Part shown: positions 36,757-48,660 of the stretch, one piece after another
Numbering within the stretch: the first letter of the stretch is position 1
Layout: each line of letters opens with the position of its first letter
DNA from: Colius striatus
Lineage: Eukaryota; Chordata; Aves; Coliiformes; Coliidae
Length of the DNA stretch: 64,000 bases
Assembly: GCF_028858725.1 (NCBI RefSeq)
Contig: NC_084763.1
Span: 52,460,152-52,524,151 of the forward strand
Reading direction: 5' to 3'
The notes under the pieces: model-generated
The model's input: the letters and a program-made list of their open reading frames with translations, nothing else
What the model was told of the DNA's origin: nothing
Database searches by the model: none
Made by a program: the position numbers and the translations under genes

Positions 36757-39700
36757 CAGACAGGGCTACTGCACAGCTCTGCATACATCAACTCTCTGAG
36801 TAGGATTCCCTGGCCTGGCCTCAGAGCAGATTACAGCTGCAGTATTAAAGGACAGTTCCCAAGGGTCTTTCCTCCCACATAAATTAGCTGGAAACTAGTG
36901 GTGGGGGTGAAGACAGAGGTGGGTATTGGCTGTGTCGAGAGATCTGATCTGCTTTTATCTGGATGGAGTAGGTAAAGAATTGCTTAAGGATTTAAATTCA
37001 AGGACACCGTTCTGTAAGGTACTGGATCCTCTCAATACTTGTGTATCTCAACATTTTGTGAAGGAACTGAGAATCTGGAAGAACACCTTGAAACACAGAC
37101 AGTTGCACTGACAGTTAACTCAGAGCTGACACAGTGCCCTGATCCCGGCTTGATGGCCCCAGGGCAGAGAGAACCCAAGAAGTCTCTGGTCAAGAGACTC
37201 ACTCACAGGCTGAACACAACCCCAGAGTAGATCTCAGCTTTTGCAGCCAAGGGCTTGGCTCACCCTGCCCACCCTGGCACTGGGCACTGGTTACATCCTA
37301 TCCTCGGTCTCGATGCCTACCTGCCAGGCCTGCCTTGCCCTCAGTATCTCACTGCTAAGTCCACCAGCTGGTGGATTACATCTCTCCTGTGGTTTTCTAT
37401 CTCTTTTCCAGAGCTTGTCTCTGGGAGTTGTCTTGGAAGACCTTTTCCTTTCTGAAAAGTTCTTAGCAGGATAATTTTTCTACATGATCAAAACCACACA
37501 ATCTTGTTGTTGTGACAGATCTTGTGTTTAAAGGTCATCTGGCCAGTGCAAATATAAAATGAAACCCCCGAAGTTTTTCTTCTAAGTGGCCCAGGACCCA
37601 AAAAAGTCATCTGGTAGTACAAGACATATATTCCACATTGTAAGGATTTAATGGAGATCAGGTATTACACCCCATCTTCTGATGGATCACCATTTAAAGA
37701 GACTCCTGGCAGAGTTCTGCCTTCTCTAGTTAATGCACAGCAGTTTCAGAAATGCTTTCAAACTAGTGAGAGTGACAAAGGCGATACAAAAGTGCATTGA
37801 CTGCTAAGCCCAGGTTTGTTCCTGACAAAGTATTGCATGGATACAACCAGAGTAAACTAAGCCAACTTGAAATGATAGTTTGCAGGCACCTGATCTTTTC
37901 CATTTGGCTCAGTGAGCCTAAGCCTGAACACAGCTGCAGTTACTAAATTGCCACAGATGTAGCCAGAATGACTGTATTCTGCAGGAAGTGAGTGGAATCA
38001 CTGTTATCAGCACTGCTTTTTTCCCCACTTTTCTGCTCTGACCCTCCCCATCTCAATTCTCTTCTGTGGGATGGGGAAGGGGAAGCACAGGAATGGAGAG
38101 CAAAACAGCATAGGTGCCCTGTATTCTTAAGCCTCTTATTTTTCACATGAGGTGCTTATATTTACAGGTGAAATGTATTGATTCCTCTGCTTTGGGAAAA
38201 GGTAACCAACAAAAGAGGCTGTTAATTACAAAGAGGTAGTTCTACAGGGTGTACTTTGCAGGATGTAGGTGAGAACTGTCCTTTCTCAAGTGATCCCTGG
38301 TTCCATTAATTACAGACTTTAATCTAATAATGTCCTGTGGAGCATCAGTCAGAGATGGAGTCAGAGTCTTCCCCAGACCACGAAGAAGTGGTTCTGTTAA
38401 GCACGACAGCCTGTCCCAGGGGTTGTGTGGAGATTGATCTGGGAGGTGAGTCACATATGCTAGTCAGACTAGCAACTCTATTTTAGCACAGAGAATAAAA
38501 GAGTAAAGAGAGAGGGAGGAAGAGAGAGAGGATGAGGAGGAGAAAAAGGGAAATGTGGCAAGGAAGCATTAATCAGGTTGACATCTGCCCTCCTGCAGTG
38601 GGCTGTGCTCTCCAGAGTCAGTTTGCTAGCATCTGTGAAATCATGTTATATCTTTTGGTTAATTTTTAAAGTAGGTTCTAATTGCTTACAATACTTTCAA
38701 TAGATCAGAAAGTAGTGGTGGTGTGTTAAACACTCTGGAAAGGGTAAGCAAATTAAAATGAAACGGCTGTTCCCAGCCTCCTAAGAAGATGGCTCAGACT
38801 GTAGCATGACAGACACTGCTATTCACTGGTGTGGGTCCAGTGTTTGTGTCGCAGCCTTACATTAGAGTTTGGCCTAAAAGTGAAAAAGCCCTGTTATTTG
38901 AATTTCATTGGGAAATGTGGAGTCATAATTCAGGTTTGAGAGGTTTTTAATTAGTAAAAGGTTAGGGCAGGAAATCCAGCATAGCTGTTTCTGCTAAATC
39001 CAGCCAGGACTTGGAAAGTGGATGTTCAGCAGCTGGGTGCTTACAGCAACCTTCATCCTTTGAGTGAGGGTGATGAGCACCCTCCAGCCCTCCTGGCTTC
39101 CCTGAGAACAAGCATGTAGTCTCTCCTAGCATTAATGCTGTATGACAGTTTAAACTTACAGCTCAAGAGGGTTAGTTCCTGATTGTGACCCTGGACTACG
39201 TTACAGCTGTTGACAGGACATCGTATTCAGAGAAGCTTGATGCCAGATGAGATCTAGAGCCATTCTATTTCCCACCAGTAGTTCCATCAGTGTAAAACCA
39301 CCTTGGGGAAAATCAGAATTGAGCCCAATGTAGTAAAGCTTTCTAGACAGTGTAAAGAGATCATAAGTCTTACTCAAGCTACTTGAGATGTGGAAGTTTT
39401 ATTCTGGACTTGGTGTCTGTCTGCTTTGGGTGCTGAAGCTGTCTTAAAAATCACCTAAGGGTTCCCTCACGTGAGTACCTCTTGCCAAATGCTTTTCTAC
39501 CTCTTGATGAACTGCAAATTAACACTTGAAACTGCTGCAGCACAAAGTTTAGCAGTTTGGGAAGTGGTATCTCAGTGTTTTACTACTATCATACTACCAA
39601 CTGTTTCGACCTTTATCTATACCAGGACTGAAGGGGGGGAAAATAATTTAGAGCAAATATTGTGATTTAGGATTTTCGATGATTTATTCATCCACCAAAA

Positions 39701-40179
39701 GAAGTTTGAGGACAACCAAAGTTATTTGCAAGCACAAGCTGAATTTGGCAAATAGCTTTAGATTAAAAAAAAAAAGAAAGAGGAAAAAAAGAGAAAACAA
39801 GTGACAAAAAAAATCAAAATAGTCCGATGTGGCATTTCCTAAAGCTTTTTCAGACTAGATTCATAGGCATACCTGAGTGCAGCTCACGTAATTGAGGAAG
39901 AGGTGGTCTGTTGCAGGGTGACAAACTACTTTCAAGCTGAAGCCTGTGTCTAAGCTGTTTCTCTGATATACTAGATCAGGTCAAATTCTTCATCTGGTCA
40001 AATAAGGACAGTTCTCGTCCCTTTTGGAGATACAAGAGGACAAACAAAACAAAGCCTTTTGTTAGATTTGGTTTTAATTCATTAAAAAAAATGCTTCAGG
40101 TTAAGTCATGACAGTTTTTTCCAAAGTCAGACAACAGTGATTTACATCTCTGTGCTCAGAGCAGTGTTTCTGAGCAGCT

Positions 40180-40340
40180 CCTTGGAGCCGAACCGAGCGC
40201 ACGCACAGCCAGCCTCAGTAAGCGGTACGTCCCTTGGTATGATGGACCATGAGCGTGGATGAGGGAATTAATGTATAGTCTTGTTCTTGATTTGGAATTA
40301 TGGTAAACATTTATCTACTAATGCAAATTGGATTCAGTTT
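40180..40340. other. Isolated CpG cluster and octamer site in AT-rich DNA
   Basis: Several CpGs are packed into about 60 bp (GCCGAACCGAGCGCACGCAC onwards) within DNA that is otherwise nearly CpG-free. A perfect octamer ATGCAAAT follows at 40321-40328. Methylation-driven CpG loss normally erodes such clusters, so an unmethylated regulatory element is plausible. Confidence 0.3.
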
Positions 40341-41541
40341 ATGAAGATTGATTTTCATATAATTTGACCTTGTCTAATAAGTCTTCTTGATCAGATGAAT
40401 TACAGGGTCTTTGCAGTGATTTATTTTTGCTTATGCATAAAGTACTGTGTGCTTGTTCATTTATTATGCTTAGCACATAGACTTAGGAAGACTATATTAT
40501 TTGCAAATTAAGTTTTGTATGTTCATGTTTTAACACAGACCTCTCTTCAGCTGCTTGACTTCCTATGGCTCTGTCCTCCAACACGAGGAAAACAGAAAAC
40601 AAATGACTTTGCTTTCTGAAGTCTGTATGTTAACTAATAACCCCAGAACTGTCACTCATCTGTGCATGCTCATGCTATGATAGAAGAAAAAGGCTAAGCA
40701 ATATGATATTACTTTAAGCATTTTATCTTAACCTGTGTCCACAAATACGGACGTGAATTAACTATAATTATAGTGTTATTGTGTCACTACAGGGAGAATT
40801 AGCTGTGATTTGATTCTTATCCTTACTCTGTAACGATAACTTCAAGGTATTTTGGTTTCTATTACTCCCTACATTAACTCCATCCCAAATCCAGAGATTC
40901 TTGTAAGGCTGGATCCAAAGTTGCTGACATCAGGGGAAAGATTCTTTCATTTTAAGAGCCTGTTTATCAGACTCTTGATGCCAACAGTGTCTTAAGTTCT
41001 TGAATGTACTTTAAACCATAATTACATATGAAGAGAACTGTGTGAGGGGAAGGTGAAATTGCAATCTCTCATATTTTTGTCTTACATTTCAGTTGGAGTA
41101 ACCCCCACAGTTCTTTCTCCCCCCATCTTTGCTTACATTTGAAACTTAAAAATACTCATAAAAGAAATCATATACTCATTTAATTAACTGCCCTTTTTAG
41201 AACATTTATGATTATAGTAAATTTGTTTCAACGTTGACTTCTTCATCGTCTCCCTAGACACCTCTTTGCATCTATTTCAACAAATTGCAGCCTATTTATC
41301 ATTATTAATTGTTTACAGCCTTTCAAGCCATCCATGATTTATCTCAAATTATTTAATATAGACCTCTCATTTTTTAAAATATGAAGCAGAATTATGTCAT
41401 TTAGCCAATTATCCAAGCAAATAGGGAGTGTGGTTATTCTGCTCACTGGAAAAGAGTTGTGTTTTGTCAGCTATATGGTTGGACAATAGATACAGCCTCT
41501 ATAAAACTCAGCTAGTTATGTGTGTATATCCTTACAAGGAG

Positions 41542-41568
<27 letters not shown>
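41542..41568. repeat. (AT)n microsatellite
   Basis: Uninterrupted 27-bp AT dinucleotide run, with further TATATA fragments on either side. Confidence 0.97.
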
Positions 41569-41573
<5 letters not shown>

Positions 41574-42237
41574 GTATATATCCTTCCAAATAAGTAACTA
41601 TAAAAACTTGTAATGTGATTTCTATATATATACCCACAGACATACATTTATATTAGAGTTAAGATGTTTTGGGATTCTCCACCTGTAGGGCCATGTTTGT
41701 AAGGCTGTGATTCTGAAAATATTTAAGCATGTTACAGCGTGGAATTACAGTGGTGTCAGTTAGAATTAATGTACCTGAAAAGATGCACTTTGAGTGAGTT
41801 TAAGCAGCAGAACTTGAAGGCAAACCAATTCTAAATCAGCTTTGCATAGTTCCTCTATTAATGATAGAGTGAAGATTAGAATGGAGGCTATCTCTTATTG
41901 ACTTAGCAGAGACAGAAGCAAGCATTGAGTCCTATAAGGAAAGTATTTTTCTCTTTTATGGTGATAAAGTTCTAACTTTTAGCCCTTCAACTACTCCTAC
42001 TTTGAGACTGAAACTTATAATACTAGCAGAAAAATACCCACACTTAAGAGGAAAAATTTCCCTAGAAGGTTGATGAAAAGTAAATATCAGGTGTTTGAAA
42101 TGCTCAGATGTTTAGAAACTTAGAATTTGCTGAAGGAAAGGGAATTTGTACTCAAAGAACAGGCAATGTATTAAAAATGCATGGAAAAAAATCCATAGGA
42201 TGCATTATGGAACCATGTGATAAAATCAATTTCACAG

Positions 42238-42289
42238 TGAATCATGCAGCTCTGCAGCTGAGTGTTGATTAACTCATGATTCAGCTGAG
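42238..42289. promoter_or_regulatory. Palindromic cluster of E-boxes and homeodomain-type motifs
   Basis: TGAATCATG (42238-42246) and CATGATTCA (42275-42283) form a 9-bp inverted repeat. Between and beside them lie two CAGCTGAG direct repeats (42255-42262, 42282-42289), each with a CAGCTG E-box, and GTTGATTAAC, which resembles an HNF1-type site. It is a candidate enhancer core based on motifs only. Confidence 0.25.
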
Positions 42290-44818
42290 AGTCTGGGAAT
42301 ATTTAATTTTTTTTAAAAACTCTTAAATTCATATGATTACAGCGGGAATTCCAACTTTAATTAAATTGAAGTAAGTCCCTGCCTGCAGAACAACACTACC
42401 AGCCATGTTCATGTATGCTCTAAAGACTTAGAAATCAAAAGACAAATAAAAGCAACCTTTAAATTTTTGTTTGTATCGACTTTTATTGCTAATAGATTGT
42501 AAATAAGCTTTATTTGGTTCGTCTGGAGACTGCTTTATTCAAAGTGAGCAACAACCTACAATACTGAGCTAAAGAGGGGAATACAGTGAAACGAGACAAC
42601 CTACAAAGCATTCTGTTTAATTTAACACAGGATTGTAGATTGGGACAAGCTCTATCTTGGTAAACTAAAGCATTAGCAATAAAGGTTAATGAGGTAAGAG
42701 CAAAAACGTAATATACCTTAATGCCCATGAAAAGATTCACACAACTGCTGTGTGTTTCCGACTAATAAAATACAATCGACATGCATTACCAGCTGTGTGT
42801 AAAAAAACCTCAAGAAATGAAAGACCAGCAGACAAATCGTCTTTTTTCCCTTGTTATTTTTGCATAATGTATTCTCTGACTATACTAAAGAAAGAGAAGG
42901 TTTTTTTTCCCAAGAATTACCACAGATTTACTCCTTTTGAAACTTTGGAGTATCTCTTCAGCGTTCACTCTGGTGCTTTCTGGGGACCATACAGGTATAT
43001 AACACATATACAGACAATGACAGCATTCCTGAGGTTGCAAAATCAAGTACCTCAAAATTAGCAAGTGCTGTAATTGAGGTTTTGTGTAACTCCAGTCTTT
43101 TATGAGCTTGTATCTAATCTCTCACTAGCATGGCTAGTAAATCTTAGCAGTTGCACCTAATATTGAAGATTAGTCCATTTAAAACCTAAGGAAACATTAT
43201 CTGTCCAAAACTTTTTTTCTCCAACCAATATAGTTCGATTTCCTAAAACCTGTGACTGCAAATCTCACAAGTATTCCTGATACAGTCTTTAATCAGTGAT
43301 GTTTTACTGAACATACATGTGTAGTACTTAGTCACAGGCTAAAGCCAACTAGTCTCTAAATCCTGTCTCTCCTGATTTCCACTCCCCATTTAATCATCAC
43401 TCTCATCTTCTGAGTTTCTTGTCTGTTCAGTCTCTGTTTCACCAGTCACTGTTTTTCTCTGCTCTGAGTCAAGTGGTTGTTTCTTCCTATGCCTTGTTTG
43501 AAAGCGATGCAAGGCACTATAAACACAGACATGACATGCTACTTGTTCTTGATACCTGTCCAGAGCGATTAATGCTGGGGAAGTACAACTTCACCTGCCT
43601 ATTTTTGGTTGGAAAAAGTATACTGAGATGCACCAGTGACAGCAGATGCAATGTACAGTCACACAGGAGTCCAGAAGCAAAGGAGAATACTTTGTGGTAT
43701 GGTGAGTGGATGGTGCATGCATTCTGTAGTCAGACCAGAGCTACAAGCAGATGGAGCATAGTCTGTTTGAAAAGTTAATGTTTGGGTTTAGGAGATCTGT
43801 TCAATTCCTAAATCTTGAGTTTCACAAAAGTCAAACATACACAAAGTCTTAAACAAATTTGCCCTAAGAAGGTCTTCCTGCCCTGCTTGTTCCCCCTGTT
43901 TCTCGATCCCCAGACATACCAAGGCATGAATTCACTTTTTCCCTGGGTTGGGCTAATACAAATGCTTGCATGATCATACTATTAGCTGGCTCATGGAAAT
44001 TATCTGGTTCACGACTGCCATGGGGTGTATTCACAGCTTTTTGCAACATAGTTAACTCAGGTTTCAACACTGAAGCTGCTTGTGCTGGGTTGTGTCAATT
44101 CAAGTGTCAGTGGCTGGGGTGCAACATTTCATTGGGGGTGCTGTCTACACCAGTACTAAAAGAACTGTTTATTTATTTTGGGGGATACATCCCATGATCC
44201 TCAACCCTGTAGCATACTCATATAATCTGTAAAAATTTTCCTAAGGAATTGCTCTTTTTGGATGGACGAGGAAGGTGGTAGAGAGGCACAGAAGATTGTA
44301 CAGTGGAGTGGTTTTGCCATGACATCATAATTACAGGATAGTTACATTAGCAATTGGTGAGTTTTATCATTTTTAAGCTAGTATCTCTTGCTGATCATGG
44401 GTCAGCCAATATAAACTACAAATAATTTCATATTTGATTTAAGTTTGCTTTGCATGTGCATTGCATTCAAATCAGGGCAATGTTCTAAAATGTCTGCTTA
44501 TTCTTGTGTTTTTTGAACATCTCCCATCCTTTCTGTTTTAGTCTTCCTGCCCCTTTTTAACTGCTGTCCCTCACTGCTTGGCTCAGTGCCAGAGTGGTGG
44601 TTATAGCAGGATCTGGAGACAGCAAATAGGGGAAGAGAACATGAGAACGTTTCAATACCCTCTGATCTCTTTCTTCTAGAATAATTTCCCTTCTCAAACT
44701 GCCCTTGTTCTGGATCTGAACTGAGCAATACTTGCAAGTTATCACTGTACACTTAACTGTGTAATGACAACAAAACCACTGAAAACTAGGTCTAAACTTG
44801 TTTGTTAGAAGAGATGAA

Positions 44819-44831
44819 GCACCAGGGGGTT
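44819..44831 (+). promoter_or_regulatory. Partial CTCF-like motif, plus strand
   Basis: GCACCAGGGGGTT matches the CACCAGGGGG core of the CTCF motif but lacks the usual following C. It is weaker than the site at 58085 and lies in convergent orientation to it. Confidence 0.25.
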
Positions 44832-46710
44832 TAGTGGAGCTGCTCTTGCTGACACAAGGAACGAATCTGGAAAAAAAAGTGAAGTTTAGTTTTGACATTT
44901 GGTGCTTTCATTAGTATTTACATTTATTTAGCACTATGGACCTCTGTCTGGATTTCAAGAGCAGATCATGAGACTATATCTCTGCAATCCCATCAGGCAA
45001 TAGGATTGTTGTGCTTTCTCCAACAAGATTATAAGCTCTCATTTGCTTTCAGCAGAAGATTTACCAAGCATCTATTCATATCATAATGGATTATTGACAT
45101 AACACAGCAGACTGTTATGAAGTATTCCACTATGTGTAATTAGACAGTATTTAATCTGCATAATAAAAATCCATATGAACAGTTGCTGTCATTTATGCTT
45201 AAAAGCTGCTCATCTAAATGAAGTATCTAGCTTGCCCCATAGATTTAGGAATGGAAAGCAGCACGGTGAAAGAAATGTTATCTAAATTTCAGATTGATAA
45301 AAAGGTGCTTTTACTCAGCAATCCAGATGTGGGCAGCCTGATTCCACAACCCCCTCCCTGCTTCCCCCAAAGCCATATAGAATTGAATAGCATCTTTCAA
45401 CTTCCATCTTGGATTATGTTTTTACAGCCATTTGATAAGTCTTTATGCTCCCATTCCTCATCTCTTTGGTAGGATGCCAAGGCAGCATACAAGGACTCTG
45501 CTCAGGGTCTGGGGAGGAAGGGTGAGGTAGATTCTCTGCACTAGGAGGGGCATGTGACTTTTTTTTAACACTCCATCCACCCAATGCTCCCACATCTGCA
45601 TAACGGGCAAAAGGGCAAGCTGGCATGTCTACATCATGTAAGACTCACTAAGGAATGTAAATGAGAGCTTAACTGGGAATATGAGTGGTTCATAGAGTAT
45701 CACTGGGTGCTCTGTAATGGGAGAATTTTAAGATTAAAAAAGTGAGGGAAGAAAAGCTCTAACTGATAATGCAGCCTGATAATGCTGAGTGGGAAACCAG
45801 TAAGTAGGAGAAATATTTTATCCTATAGTCTACTAGAGCTTGCTTCATGAAGAATCTTACTAGATCAAAATTGGCAAACAAAACAATGCTAGCAAGAAAA
45901 AACAGCTCAATATATTTAATAAGCTATTAATAATTTTTAAAACTTGCTTTAATAGATATTTTAATGATTTTTTTTTTTACTAAGGAACCTCCTTGAGATC
46001 AAAATTAGCCAAAGCTGAAGGATGTTAACGAAAGGTTCTGTTCAGCCACTGCCTCTGCTTGTTATGCTATGGTGAAAATCCATCTATAACTTGCCTGAAA
46101 ACAGACAAATGTAATGGAAAAAAAAAACCAAACCAAACTCAGAGGTAAAAACCTCAGCTATAATTTTCACATCATCCTTTTACAGTCAGAATACAATACA
46201 GCCATTTTGTGGTATCATAAAGAGTTGTTAGTTGTTCTGCTGGTGATTTAAAGCCCTAAAATTGTCAGAATGGTGTAGAATACTGTAATGCACAGAAGAA
46301 AACTACACTGCATAAATTCCATAATACCTTTTCATTTTGGCATCAAAATAATAAACTCAATTACTTGAGAAAAGGAATGTGTCGGGAGTACACTGGGCTT
46401 GTCATCGCATTCACAAACTGGTGTGTGTATTGAATTATGCAGAAGTGTAGCTCACAAAGGATTGAAAAAATTGTACTGACACATGAAGGTACAGCAACAT
46501 TCAGGTAAGCAAGTCCTATAAAGCAAATTTTAACCACCTAGTGCAGAACTCTTACGTTTTTTATCTAGAAATTAATATCAAATGAATAGGTAGTAAGTTA
46601 ATCTGCAATTGGTCCCAATTCTGGTATTTAACCTTTGAATATTTGTCTTCATATCTTGAACAACGTTCCTTAAATATAGCTTCTACTCTTCAAGACATGT
46701 TCCTATGCCA

Positions 46711-46800
46711 CCTGATCTAGGTTGACCTGCTTCTGCAGGGGGGTTGGACTAGATGATCTCTAAAGGTTCCTTCCAACCCCTACCATTCTATGATTCTATG
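46711..46800 (+). mobile_element. CR1 LINE 3' end, plus strand
   Basis: Short 5'-truncated CR1 copy holding only the 3' UTR: GATCTAGGTTGACCTGCTTC, GTTGGACTAGATGATCTC, CCTTCCAACCCC and the terminal tandem octamer ATTCTATGATTCTATG. It has no poly-A tail, as is typical of CR1. Confidence 0.93.
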
Positions 46801-48140
46801 TGAATTTAGACATCCAGCTTGATCAATTGCAGGCTCCTCCAGATCACAAGAAAAAGCAAACACGTTTGTGGTTCTCAGATGAAGAGATAGGATTTTCAAT
46901 TGTATTGTATTTTAAACAAAATAATGTTAATTTTAGTGCATGAAACGCTTGGGGCTATCTTAGAAGAGTCCCAAGATGTGTTATCAACCCAGATAGTATA
47001 TAGAATTTTCAAGAAACACAACTCTGAATATCTCAGTTTAAAAAAAGGCAAATGAGATAAGAAATATGTTGAAAGAAATTCTAAATTCCTTCATCAGAAG
47101 GAAAGAGATAAAAATAATGACACTCAGTAGCTAAAATATACAATCTGTGGAAATCTTAACGAAGCCTAATGACTCATATGAGCTGTATTGTTAAATTTAC
47201 TATCTCCGTTTTACAGCTCAAAAAAAAAAAAGGAAATATGAAAGCCAACACTAACGTTTTCATCTTTTGGGTGTATTAAATTTTGCAACTTAATCCCTGT
47301 TCTTATGAGCTAGTGAAACAGAGAGCTGAGTTCTTATTGCAAGTAAAAATTAAACTACCACATAAAGAGGGCAGAAAATTGTGAGGGAGAAAACTCACAT
47401 TCTGTCAGGCAGCTAATGATTAGTGACCCTAACAGGGGTTGTTTGCAAGCAAGATGCTGAAAGCTTTAAAAGGCCAGCCACCCATATGTCTTTCCCCTCT
47501 GAAATAAGAATGTGTATTTCAACAGCTCTCAGTCAATGCCAGTTTGGTCTTCTCCATCATATGGAGCCTTCACTGAATTCTTGTAGAGCAAGCAGGCTTC
47601 CATTGGGCTTTACTTTGTATGTTGTTCTGTGTTTAGTCTTTTCCTTATGTTAGCTGATGATCTTTTGGCTTCTTTATGGTCTCTTCTGCTTTGGAATTTG
47701 TAAATACGAGATCTTACTCATTTCCCTCCTTCTTTTCTGTCAGAAACTGTGGCTATCTCCTCCCCTTCTGCACTCTATGTGTGACAAAGACCATCTCTAT
47801 GAGACAACACTGCCCTTTGAGCCCCTACTTTGCTGTTGTGTATTTTTATATCTTTTTAAACCATAGTGATTCTACTATATTTATAAAAAACTTGCATTTC
47901 CACTGTTTTTAGAGGTGGTTACATAAGCAGGTAGCCCTACTGATTTCTGTTAGATATTTCAGGAGATGATGATCTCAGTTTCAAGAATTCTGCTTTGTAA
48001 TTTCGTTGAGCTAAACACAGTTCACAGCTCCAAGGATATTTTTTTTTAGAACCACCTTTTAACAGTTTTCTACAATTTTCTAATCCATCAGGATTACAAT
48101 GTGAAAATTCTGTGCTCAATATTTTGGTCTCCAGCATCAT
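46801..48140. other. Noncoding stretch between two CR1 tails
   Basis: AT-rich unique sequence. There is a weak resemblance to a reversed MIR-type tail near 47195-47215, but too little remains for a call. No gene is seen. Confidence 0.4.
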
Positions 48141-48224
48141 GTTCTAGTCTTTCCAGCTTCTGCAGTGGGTTGGAGTAGATGATCTCTAAAGGTCCCTTCC
48201 AACCCCTACCATTCTATGACTCTA
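48141..48224 (+). mobile_element. CR1 LINE 3' end, plus strand (second copy)
   Basis: Contains GTTGGAGTAGATGATCTC, CCCTTCCAACCCC and ATTCTATGACTCTAT, the CR1 3' terminus with slight divergence. It is separated from the similar fragment at 46711 by about 1.3 kb of non-CR1 sequence. Confidence 0.9.
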
Positions 48225-48542
48225 TTTCTCTTTTTTTATTTTGGTATACTTTACCAGTACTTTATGATCTTGTTGTATCTATGTTTTTTGTCAATTTGCT
48301 GTGATTTTGGCTTTCTCTTTTGAGTACCTATCAACATATCTCTTTAAACTGCCATGTAATGATGAGGAAGCAAAATTATCCATGTGTGAGGTGTACAAAC
48401 CCAACCCCATCCTCATTCCAGGCATTTAGTGTTGAAGGATTTTGTGGCCCTATCTTGGTAGCCTATCTGATTTGGTGCAAGACTCCAGATCCTTGTTTAA
48501 TGTTCTGTATCTATATAATTACTCATAAAAATAGCTTCTCTA

Positions 48543-48660
48543 TAGAATGCATATACACCTATATAGATATGTACATGTATGTATGCATAATACAGATGTA
48601 AAGAATATGAAGTATATCTATTTTTTATTCCATATCAATATACATATATCTAGAGGCAGA
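48543..48660. repeat. AT-rich degenerate TATA/TGTA simple repeat
   Basis: Impure alternating ATAT, GTATGTAT and CATATA runs over about 110 bp with no single period. Confidence 0.6.

Larger units (their letters stand above)
28707..46710. other. Gene desert, second part
   Basis: About 18 kb of AT-rich, mostly unique sequence without a supportable gene. The longest frames (minus 29939-30358, minus 34865-35287, both about 140 codons) have no recognised domain. Candidate regulatory sites and simple repeats within it are listed separately. Confidence 0.45.
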
